From Alviniconcha marisindica (taxonomy: Eukaryota; Mollusca; Gastropoda; Provannidae), in contig JABMCL010000348.1 in assembly GCA_018857735.1 (NCBI GenBank), positions 753,501 to 817,500 on the forward strand: DNA of 64,000 nucleotides. The letters run 5' to 3'. The notes beneath the pieces are model-generated. The model ran no database searches and had not been told where the DNA came from. It saw nothing but the letters and a program-made list of their open reading frames with translations. Shown piece by piece: positions 54,961 through 64,000 of this stretch. How positions within the stretch are numbered: position 1 is the stretch's first letter; the number at the start of each line of letters is the position of its first letter. The position numbers and the translations under genes were made by a program.

Positions 54961-56174
54961 TTACAAATGTTGTAAGTTGTAACTTCGGATCACAATCAGC
55001 CGCTTTCCCAGCTAAAAACGGTAAAATAACAATACGGCAAACCAAAAGAAACGCAAAGACTTTATTTTTCTGTACGGCTGCGTTTCTTTTGGCCGTAGAT
55101 ATTCCCAGAGTCGTTTTGGAGGGGAAAAGGATGCACACATGGCAACGCAGAAGCTTACTTCTTTTTCACTGTCACTGTCCAGAACAAAGAAATAGCAATA
55201 ATACTTCTTGTGACATACAATCGTTTCATATCCACACACAATAAATACAAAATCTGGCAATGATATACACGAAAGGCATTTTCAACTCCTGTATATATAT
55301 AATAAGAAAATGCTACACGGTAAGCCCAACACAAAAGCTTTAATTCATAATTAACGAAAATCTCAACACAACAGACTTAATTTACAGTCATACCATACAC
55401 AGAAAGGGGAACTTAGAAAAGTTTAGAATTTTCATTTTGTTCCTTGTAGCAAATACAGACACATAGCTGATAAATTATTAACTCTATACAAAACAAGAAC
55501 AACTCACTCTTAAAAGCGATTCCTCCCACCTCCCTAATCACTGACATTTCACATTCATCATATATTATCAAGGTCTAAAAATGGAACTTAATTTTACCGT
55601 ACAAGCATACATATATACATCAGTTGCATGCTGTCAGCCGGTCGAAAAACCTATAAAAACAGCCATTTGTTTTATTTTATTATCACAAAACCAAACCCAT
55701 GAATGGGATGTAACCTAAACGTCGATTGGACGATACTATTAGCACCAAAGTCTTGCACACGGGCATTGGTCAGGAACGCGGGTACACACATAAAATGTAG
55801 TCCAATCACAAAAGCAATGGGTCAAATCACAAAAGCATAGATCAAATCACACAGCTGTGGAGTACGTGAATCCCCAAAAAGGAAAATGCTTGTAACGGCT
55901 TCTGGTGATTCTCCAGTCAGTGTTTTCCATCCGGATTATGCATTACGTGGATACGTATTTGTTTGATTTTATACATCGATACAGTCTGATATTTACGTGC
56001 ATTGCAACCAGCAAACTAAAAGAAGAAAAATCCGAGTGAGGCAGAAGAAGGATCCGAGTGAGGCAGAGGACGTTGGCATTGCACGATATAATATTAATAA
56101 TAATACAGCAAGAGAAAAAAGCAAAACAAAAAAACCCGATGTGTCAATCTGTGTGTCGCCCGTGAGAGAGTTGA

Positions 56175-56460
56175 GGCTCGCTTTCCGGCAGTCTTCCTCC
56201 AAACTCTGCCGTAATTGGTTAAGCAATTCAAGGGGTGCTTCTTAACTCCGTGCATCTATCTACCGAAAATCACCCCTATAAGCACCAGGCTGTCAGCGCC
56301 CTCTGTTCAAATTTGCGAAATATTTGGGTCCAAAGACTGTGGAAGCGGCATAGGGCCGAAGCACGCACCTGAACATCAGGAGAGTCCGCCCCGGTTTAAA
56401 AAAAAGAAGTAGATCCACCTAGATTCGAACGATTTTGGTTTTATTTGTGCTGGCATATGC
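56175..56460. repeat. Dispersed repeat family G
   Basis: cctccaaactctgccgta ... gtcagcgccctctgttc ... tcgaacgattttggtttt, a diverged relative of 45270-45640. Confidence 0.65.
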
Positions 56461-56539
56461 AGTTATGAGCAGTTATAACAGACCACCGGCCTGATATAGT
56501 TTGCGATGTCTGAGTGGTTACAAACTTAATTGCCATTCA

Positions 56540-56942
56540 AACACCAACGGAAAACCGTCAGTTAGATGAGAATTTTCTGAGACCTATGGAGGTGATGACA
56601 GGGGTTGGAGAGACTGACGATGTTGTAATCCGATGCACTGACTGAGTTTGGGAGGCAGCTGCAGCAAGCGAACCATTAGCACCAACGATAAACCGTCAGC
56701 TAGAAGAGAGAGATCGGAGACCTATGGCGTAACCAATGATGGAATGGGCAGTGGCCGTTGGAAAAACGATGTTGAAAACCGAAGCTTGGAGTTTGGGAAG
56801 CAGCTGCAGCGAAGATTATAAATACATGTATTTATAAACTTAGGCTGCAGCAAGCAAACCATCGGCGCCAACGAAAAAACGTCAGTTAGAAGAGAGAAAA
56901 AAAAAAAACAAGAGAGAGAGAGGAGGAAGAGGGGAGGAGGAG

Positions 56943-56990
<48 letters not shown>

Positions 56991-57165
56991 GAGAGACAGA
57001 GAGAGACAGAGACAGAGACAGAGACAGAGACAGAGACACAGAGAGAGATGGAGACTTATGGTGTAACCAATGATGAGAGAGGCTGGAGAAACGATGTTGT
57101 AATCCGATGCTTGGAGTTCGGGAAGCAGCTGCAGCAAGCGAAACACCAGCAGGGTATGTACCCTA
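56540..57165. repeat. ~150-bp repeat with cgtcagttagaagagag motif, GA/GACA microsatellite inside
   Basis: aaaccgtcagctagaaga, gacctatggcgtaaccaa and cttggagtttgggaagca recur three times; one unit has expanded into GAGA and GACA (56895-57050). Confidence 0.75.
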
Positions 57166-57544
57166 GGCTGCCTCACTGTGAACGAACATGCATATCCCAG
57201 ACTGGGCTTGTGACTCCAACTCCAAGCACTGGTTTACAACACGCTTCCTCCTCCCACTGTCATAACTGGCTAGAAATACACAGGATGCCTCCATGCTTAT
57301 TTGTGTAGAAAAGACTTTCTCTGTCCCTCTCTATCTACGCCCCCCCCCCCCCCCCCCCCACGCCCTTCTCTATCTATCCCTCTATCTCTGTCTATCGGCC
57401 CCCGCCCCGCTTCCTCTCTGTCAGCTAACAGTTTTTGGTTGGTGCTGAAATAGCAGCAAGCTAGTAACATACAACTCAGAATTTCATTGTATTAGGCGTT
57501 TCATTTATAACCGTCAATATTGCTCACACCTTTACAAATAAAAA

Positions 57545-57735
57545 CCAAAATCGTTTGAATCGAGACGGAACTCACTGGTTTCGTGCGCGCTTCGACGCTA
57601 TGTTGCTTTCACAGTTTACTCTTAGCATCCAGACCTTTCGGAGGGCGATGACAGCAGTTTCGCTGGAGAGCTGCGCGGAGACAGAGTGCCCCTTCAGCGG
57701 CGTAACCAGTTCTGGCAGAGACTGGAGATTTTTTT
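57545..57735. repeat. Dispersed repeat family G, inverted copy
   Basis: aaaccaaaatcgtttgaa ... ccccttcagcggcgtaac, opposite strand to 45270-45640. Confidence 0.65.
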
Positions 57736-57811
57736 TTCGTGCCGCAAAGTGAGGCTTGGAGTGTGTTTGTGATCCACACGAGATCTCGTAGCAGACGATG
57801 AGATGTGCGGC

Positions 57812-58490
57812 TTTGCTGTCGATCATCGAAAGCCACGGACTGCCATACAATGTATATAAATTATGTGTCGAAAAGAGATCGGATACATTTGCTGTCGATC
57901 ATCGAAAGCGACGGACTACCACAGAATGTATATAAATTATGTGTCGAAAAGAGATATACAGGCTTTGCTGTCGATCACCGAAAGCGACGGACTGCCACAC
58001 AAAGTATATATAAATTATGTGTCGAAAAGAGATATACAGGCTTTGCTGTCGATCATCCAAAGCGACGGACTGCCACACAGTGTATATAAATTATGTGTCG
58101 AGAAGAGATGTACAGGGTTTGTGTCGATCACCGAACGACGGACTGCCACACAGTATATAAATTATGTGTCGAGAAGAGATGTACAGGCTTTGCTGTCGAT
58201 CACCGAAAGCAACGGACTGCCACACAGTGTATATAAATTATGTGTCGAGAAGAGATGTACAGGCTTTGCTGTCGATCACCGAAAGCGACGGACTGCCACA
58301 CAGTGTATATAAATTATGTGTCGAGAAGAGATGTACAGGCTTTGCTGTCGATCACCGAAAGCGACGGACTGCCACACAAAGTATATATAAATTATGTGTC
58401 GAGAAGAGATGTACAGGCTTTGCTGTCGATCACCGAAAGCGACGGACTGCCACACAAAGTATATATAACTTATGTGTCGAGACTCTGCAA
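57812..58490. repeat. 76-78-bp minisatellite, nine units
   Basis: Unit: tttgctgtcgatcaccga, aagcgacggactgccaca, tatataaattatgtgtcg, agaagagatgtacagg. All three forward frames stay partly open, so frames rich in NYVSKRDI are products of the repeat. Confidence 0.95.
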
Positions 58491-58798
58491 CGACTGACGG
58501 AGCAGCTTCTTCAACAATGATAAGCCAGCAAGCCAGGTTCAGAGTTCAGCAACAACGAAATTCCACCAAGGTCACAGCCTCAGAGGAATGAGACCTTGGT
58601 GGACAGTTGTGTACCTTGTATAATTAATTTGTTTACTCTCATGCCAAGTGGCAGGTGTCGTAGGTGATTCAGGTCTCTGTAACAGCTGTGTCCCTCAACG
58701 CCCGTGTCAGTGTATTACCAGTTTCTTGACGCTGCGCTAATTCTCACGGCCTCATTCTGTCTCGGATCACCATCAATTTCTTCTTCCATTAGAAGTAG

Positions 58799-58799
<1 letters not shown>

Positions 58800-58862
<63 letters not shown>

Positions 58863-59035
58863 TATGTGTCGAAAAGAGATATACAGGCTTTGCTGTCGAT
58901 CACCGAAAGCGACGGACTGCCACACAAAGTATATATAAATTATGTGTCGAGAAGAGATGTACAGGCTTTGCTGTCGATCACCGAAAGCAACGGACTGCCA
59001 CACAATGTATATATATCTATATCTATCTATCTATC
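58800..59035. repeat. (AT)n continuing into two units of the same 76-bp minisatellite
   Basis: About 57 bp of AT runs into aaattatgtgtcgaaaag and two further units, then CTAT repeats. The block 58491-58800 between the arrays holds a half copy of the 19322 MITE family. Confidence 0.9.
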
Positions 59036-60400
59036 TGTATGTAACCATAACCGTCGTTTTGATTATTCTGCCACTTACATTGAACGTTCATCTACGAATT
59101 TCCACGCCACCGGCCGTTAAGCCTTCTCTCGTCGAATGACGGCCCTGGGGTATTAAACGTGCGCAAGCGATCGTAGTTCCTGCATGTTGAACTGAGGCAG
59201 ACCATGCTGTTAAATAAGCCTTCCACCTGTGGAGGTCTTGTGGCAGTGGAAGGAGCTTACTGAGGTTTGGACATCTGCATCTGTGCACTGTTGTAAAAAG
59301 TCGCTTAAATTTTGAGCTTGAGTAGATTTTACGTGTTTGCCGGTCTAGAGAAATTTGTACCCTCCATCTTGAGTGTAATGGCTATTGTACCCTTTCATGG
59401 AAAAAAACCCTGCACGCATCATATGTCTACCTGTCTTTCTGTGTCTGTCTGTGCCCCCCTCTCTCTGTCTGCCCCCCCCCCCCCCCCCCCCCCCGTCCCT
59501 CTTTATCTACCCTCCCTCTTCTATCTGTCCCTCTGTGTGTGTGTCTGCCTCCCCTCTCTGTGTCCCCCTCTCTCCTTCTCCTGTTTCTGTTGTTGTCGTT
59601 GTTGTTGCCATTGTCCTGTTTTCTACACAAATAAGCATTTCAGTGCATGGAGGCATCCCGTGTATTTCCAAGTTTTGTCTGGAGTGGCTTCTGCTCACTC
59701 TGTCAACGGAAATGGTGAAACACTGAAAGGCAAAATCTTACTGGCCAATGCATCTGCATCGTTTGGTCACGAAACGTAAACATGGTGCTTAACGTCCACA
59801 GAAACCATGAGGTTTATTAGGGACGGGGAAGTTTGGTCACGAAACAGGAGTACTGCCGTTCTTATACTTATAGTGTAGTGGGTCGGGCAATTTGGCCACA
59901 CTCAAGCCGGACTTGTTAACTCGTTGTTGTTGGTTTTTTGTTGTTGGTTTTTTGTTGTTGCTGTTGTTGGTTTGTTGTTGTTGCTGCTGTTGTTGGTTTG
60001 TTGTTGCTGTTGTTGGTTTGTTTGCTTCTTTTACTCCTGGACGTCTGATGACATCCTCGGTAACGGAAGGATGGGAGCGCGGGGAGGGTCAGGGGGTCAG
60101 GGGGTCAGGGGCACACTCAACCCATAGAAAACTGGAAAGATCAGTGGTGATGTGTGGGGTTCGAGGGGAGGGGGAAGGGAGGAAGGGCATCTTTATGTAT
60201 GTACGGAACAGCCGTGAAACAGACCCGCAAACCACTGGAATCCCGCGATTTACAAGTCCGGGTCGTTTGCTGTTGTGCAGTCACATCACTGGACCGCTCG
60301 TCGAATCCTATGGTTTACAAGTGTTGGTCTTATGTTGTTGTGGTTGTAGTAAGCAAACCCCTAAGGGAACTGCTCGAATCTTGTGGGGGTGGGTGGGTGG
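59036..60400. other. No gene seen
   Basis: Contains a 23-bp poly-C run (59472-59494), a SINE A tail in reverse (59780-59830), GTT repeats (59925-60020) and G-rich DNA (60060-60120). Confidence 0.65.
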
Positions 60401-60482
60401 GGGGGGGTGCGGCGGGTGTGAGGTGGGGGGGGGGGGGGGTGATGTGAGGTGGGGGGGGGGTGGGTGGGGGGGGGGGGTGACG
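60384..60482. repeat. G-rich tract, several runs of 8-14 G
   Basis: ggggtgggtggg type sequence with at least five G runs: a strong G-quadruplex candidate on the + strand. Confidence 0.85.
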
Positions 60483-60770
60483 TTCAACAAACAAAATCAA
60501 ATGCCCCCCCAAAACAAACAACCTCCCTCGCCCACCCACCCCACAAAAGAAAAAGAAAAAGAAATGGAGAGAGAAAAAAAAACCGCGACTTCTTTTCAGT
60601 ACTGGAAAAAAAACTATACTCCTGGGAGCAGCTGTACCGGCTACCTCTTCATACACCACAACTCCGGGGCAAACTGATATCCAAAGGGGGGCAAAGATCC
60701 ATTACAACCGACGAGGTTCATACTCGTAATCTGATATGGATCGTAAAAATCCCAGCACAAAGCAATTATC

Positions 60771-61095
60771 TAAGTAAATAAGTAAACATGGTGCTTAACG
60801 TCCACAGAAGCCATAAGGCTTATTAGGGACGGGGACATGAGGGGGAAGAGGGTATGGAGGTGGGGGGAGAGGGAGATCATATACCTATCGTTACACTGTC
60901 ACCACCAGAATGATTCCTGCATTAAGATGGGCAGAGATGAGAGCCATTTTATTGTTTCATTAATTGTGAGGGACAAACTCACAAGGCAATGTCCACAGAC
61001 CACAGCTTTTGAAGTGAAAGGAAAGCCGAAGCGGAATCGAACCGAGGTCCCTCTGCTTACCAGCCTAATGCCTTACCGCTAGGCCAAACCGGCAA
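60771..61095 (-). mobile_element. tRNA-derived SINE family A, reverse copy
   Basis: Read on the - strand: gccggtttggcctagcgg (A box), ggttcgattccgcttc (perfect B box), ending gcaccatgtttacttat. The best preserved Pol III promoter of the three copies. Confidence 0.9.
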
Positions 61096-61480
61096 ACGAC
61101 CAACAGTTGTAAACTCGCCGAATTCGCTTGGTTCAAAGGTCTGAGACTACGACAATACCAACGCACCCTCATTGATTTTGTAAACTGGAGTTCGAGCAGC
61201 AAACGACCCACATAATTTGCAGGTCCTAATTATTCGAGCGGTTCAGTGATGTAATTACGTACAAGAGCAAACGAAGCAAACAATCTGTAAACCAGAAAAA
61301 TTCCAGCGGTTCACCCAAGGGTTTCGTTACAACAACAGCATAAAGACTCACACTTGAAAAAAGATACGAATGGAGCGGTTCACGGTCTGACTACACAACA
61401 GCAAACGACTCACACAGCGCTTGCAGACCACAGGATTCCAGTGGCCTACGAGTCTTCTTATGTGCAGTCGCTAAAAAGAC
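61096..61480. repeat. Degenerate ~90-bp tandem repeat
   Basis: cagcaaacgacycacac, ttgcagaccagaattcc and agcggttcac recur about four times with heavy divergence. Confidence 0.6.
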
Positions 61481-61563
61481 GATATCGAAGGATCCCCATT
61501 TGTTGCGCTTAAGAAAAAAAAAAAGGGCGGAAAAAGAGAGAAAAAAACATAAACAGGTTGAAT

Positions 61564-62010
61564 GCTAGCGTTCTAAAACAAGACCCAAACGCATAAAAGG
61601 TTCAAAGGTTCATTCTTCCAAGCACATAGTTCAGGAGCTGTGTGAGAGTCGAGGTGGCCGTCCTGAGCTGTCCGTCCTAACGAGCCTTCTGGTTTCCGTG
61701 GACGTAAAGAATTACTGAACCGTGCTTCGGCATTGGTCACAACTTGTCCCTAATGTGTCAACTGACATCTGAGGACATTAAGCAACACTTCAGCATCATC
61801 TTCTTCCAAGCACTGGACAGGAAAACAACACAGCTCAACCCCCCAAAAAGTTATTTCGCTTCTCATCTCATTTTTCATCGTTTTTCGCCGTTTAACTGTT
61901 GTTTAAGTGTCGTTTTGTAGCTTGATAAAGGGAATTACCCCGAAAATTTGCAGACTGTGTGTTTGTGTCCTAACAAATAAGCGTTGTGTTGAACCTTTTA
62001 TGTGTTTGGA
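61564..62010. mobile_element. MITE of the 8425 family, split by SINE B
   Basis: gctagcgttctaaaacaa on the left; the right arm ttaactgttgtttaagtg ... gataaagggaattacccc matches 8425-8720. The SINE at 61626-61800 sits inside the left part. Confidence 0.8.
61626..61800 (+). mobile_element. SINE family B with 13-bp target duplication
   Basis: Body begins atagttcaggagctgtg and ends cttcagcatcatc. Target duplication ttcttccaagcac at 61613-61625 and 61801-61813. No clear Pol III B box was seen, so its tRNA origin is unproven. Confidence 0.92.
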
Positions 62011-62226
62011 TCAGGTTGCGCTTAAGGCTACGGCTGCGGATAGTGTCCGCATGTCCCAGTCGGTCTCTTGACAGTCGTTCTTCACGTAGCACTGACAGGT
62101 AGCCTTGTTCCGTTTAAAGAAAGTGCACTGAGCGTTTGGTAGCTTGGTAAACCTCAGCGTCAGCATAACTTCGGGTTCATACCATAAACAGCACCTTCCG
62201 TCCAAAACGGCGTGTATGTACACCAA
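62011..62226 (-). CDS. Possible small Cys-rich coding exon, unrecognised
   Basis: The - strand frame reads VLALVYIHAVLDGRCC, LWYEPEVMLTLRFTKLPN, AQCTFFKRNKATCQCYV and KNDCQETDWDMRTLSAAVA, then stops. Six Cys and mixed composition are unlike the simple-sequence frames around it. There is no ATG, a stop lies just upstream, and I recognise no family; it may be an exon of a secreted or surface protein, or chance. Confidence 0.22.
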   Translation of the reverse strand: MVYIHAVLDGRCCLWYEPEVMLTLRFTKLPNAQCTFFKRNKATCQCYVKNDCQETDWDMRTLSAAVALSAT

Positions 62227-62496
62227 GGCCAGAACTCGAAAAAATCACAATCGCAATAACACATCCGTGCCGTTTACCATGCATGTTTTGGTTTGTTTGT
62301 TTGTTTGTTTGTGTTTAAGAGTTCGTTCTGGCTGGACGCCCGACACTTCAAAGTTCAGCTGAATTCAGTTTTGATTGGTTTGCTTGGTAAAAGTTCGGGA
62401 AAGCGAGTATGCGCTCGACTCGGGATCAGTTAGCAGGTGATGGTGCCTCCTCGTCCTGCACCGCGGAGATGACGCAGCAGCATGTCAGTGATGACG

Positions 62497-62815
62497 TGCC
62501 GGTCGACGTGCAGCATTGCCTCTGGACGTCAACGTGCAGCATTGCCTCTGGACGTCAACGTGCAGCATTGTCTCTGGACGTCAACGTGCAGCATTGCCTC
62601 TGGACGTAGTGCATTTCAGCCGTCATGGATCAGTCAACGTGCAGCATTGTCTCTGGACGTCAACGTGCAGCATTGTCTCTGGACGTCAGGGGGCAGCACT
62701 GTCTCTGGACGTCAGGGGGCAGCACTGTCTCTGGACGTCAGGGGGCAGCACTGTCTCTGGACGTCAACGTGCAGCATTGTCTCTGGACGTCAGGGGGCAG
62801 CACTGTCTCTGGATG
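62497..62815. repeat. 26-bp minisatellite, about twelve units
   Basis: Unit: gtcaacgtgcagcattg, tctctggac, with a second subtype gtcagggggcagcactg. One unit is interrupted at 62607-62640. Because 26 is not a multiple of 3, the array keeps all three forward frames open; the apparent protein is an artefact. Confidence 0.94.
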
Positions 62816-63030
62816 ACCGAAGGGCCGCGTGTTGCGTGCCAGTGCTGAGTGGTAAAACGTGCCGCACAAGACCCTGTCCACCCAGTCCCACCGCTTTGCT
62901 TTTGGTTTTGTCTTGTCTTGTTTTCAGTCTTGACACTGCAGCGACAAGCGCTCACCGACCGACCCACCGACCGTCCGACCGACCAACTGATGGACCCACT
63001 CGCACACCCGCTACCCGCCGAAAACCGCTA

Positions 63031-63450
63031 TCACAAAATGGAACACATGCCCGCCCCGTTGCCCTGCGCCGTCGATGCGGCTGCGTGAACACCCCTCACT
63101 TTGAGCACAGACGCGATGGCCGAGTTGATGATCTTCCGGAGCTTTTTCTCCACCCCTGGTGAACACTCGATGTAGCACGCCGCCCCGATCCTACGCGCCA
63201 CCGCGGAACCCTGCGCTTGCGAAACCGGTTCCTGTCTCCTCTCCCTTAGCATGGAGCAAATCTCGTCCACGTCTCGGAGATCCGCCTGCGTCCCCACGAG
63301 AATGAAAGGCGTTTTCGGCGCATGCGCACGGATCTCCGGAAGCCAGATGTCCTCCACGTGTCTGAGCGTTTCCGGTCTGACGACGGAGAAGCAGACGACG
63401 AAAACGTCGGTGCCTGGGTACTCACTGAGTCTTACCGACGGGCTCTCGTC
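63031..63450 (-). CDS. Rho-family small GTPase, terminal exon (Rac/Cdc42-like, divergent)
   Basis: Rho GTPases switch between GTP and GDP forms at membranes to control actin and polarity. After a tttttcag acceptor (- strand) the exon encodes 139 residues: the switch II end (RLSEYPGTDVFVVCFSVV), the helix with WLPEIRAHAPKTPFILVG, the G4 guanine motif TQADLRD, the Rho insert helix region, G5 as ECSP instead of the usual ECSA, and the CAAX box CSIL, whose final Leu predicts geranylgeranylation. The polybasic stretch before CAAX is absent. P-loop and switch I exons lie beyond the right edge. The residues right after the acceptor (DESPSV) replace the usual EDYDRL, so it is either a divergent paralogue or a decaying one; the frame is intact. 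Confidence 0.9.
   Translation of the reverse strand, partial: DESPSVRLSEYPGTDVFVVCFSVVRPETLRHVEDIWLPEIRAHAPKTPFILVGTQADLRDVDEICSMLRERRQEPVSQAQGSAVARRIGAACYIECSPGVEKKLRKIINSAIASVLKVRGVHAAASTAQGNGAGMCSIL

Positions 63451-64000
<550 letters not shown>

Noticed and set aside
57805..58520. Tandem frames with NYVSKRDIQALLSITESDGLP as a repeat protein
   Set aside because: Unit length of 76-78 bp changes frame, no start or splice context exists, and the same unit expands into an AT tract; better explained as a minisatellite.
62409..63162. Repeat protein with CSIASGRQRAALPLDV units
   Set aside because: A 26-bp non-coding minisatellite read in cycling frames; its end overlaps the Rho-family exon on the opposite strand.

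Overview
The window is animal nuclear DNA: long introns with GT-AG junctions, very abundant microsatellites and private minisatellites, tRNA-derived SINEs, truncated LINEs and small inverted-repeat DNA transposons. Repeat style and LINE 3' ends are most like a lophotrochozoan, probably a marine mollusc; this is an inference, since neither coding gene is diagnostic at the level readable by eye.

Region 1 (1-28,050, + strand) is the 3' two thirds of a PARP1 gene. Twenty exons can be joined in one unbroken frame (792 complete codons plus stop). They run from the nuclear localisation segment through Zn3, BRCT, the Lys-rich automodification linker, WGR, the helical domain and the ADP-ribosyltransferase domain with an intact H-Y-E triad. 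The 5' exons for zinc fingers 1 and 2 lie outside the window. At least eight of the nineteen complete introns carry their own minisatellite. In three, the array or its edge is made of copies of the 3' splice site plus the start of the next exon. That is the most unusual signal here: rows of decoy acceptors leading to early stops, and in one case an upstream duplicate acceptor whose use would add 219 codons in frame.

Region 2 (28,050-62,400) has no convincing complete gene. It holds a possible orphan terminal exon (31,235-31,418) next to a SINE whose empty site survives in a neighbouring duplicate, a 2,080-bp TTAA-flanked element with THAP-finger remnants (43,186-45,265), a 44-bp minisatellite of about 23 units (46,111-47,130), a 76-78-bp minisatellite (57,812-58,490), fold-back elements, a broken SAP-motif reading frame (49,084-49,210), LINE fragments and many microsatellites.

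Region 3 (62,400-64,000) carries, on the - strand, the last coding exon of a divergent Rho-family small GTPase ending in the CAAX box CSIL; its 5' exons lie beyond the right edge. A 26-bp minisatellite lies just downstream of it.

The two genes are not obviously linked in function: PARP1 is a nuclear DNA-break sensor and the GTPase a membrane-anchored signalling switch.
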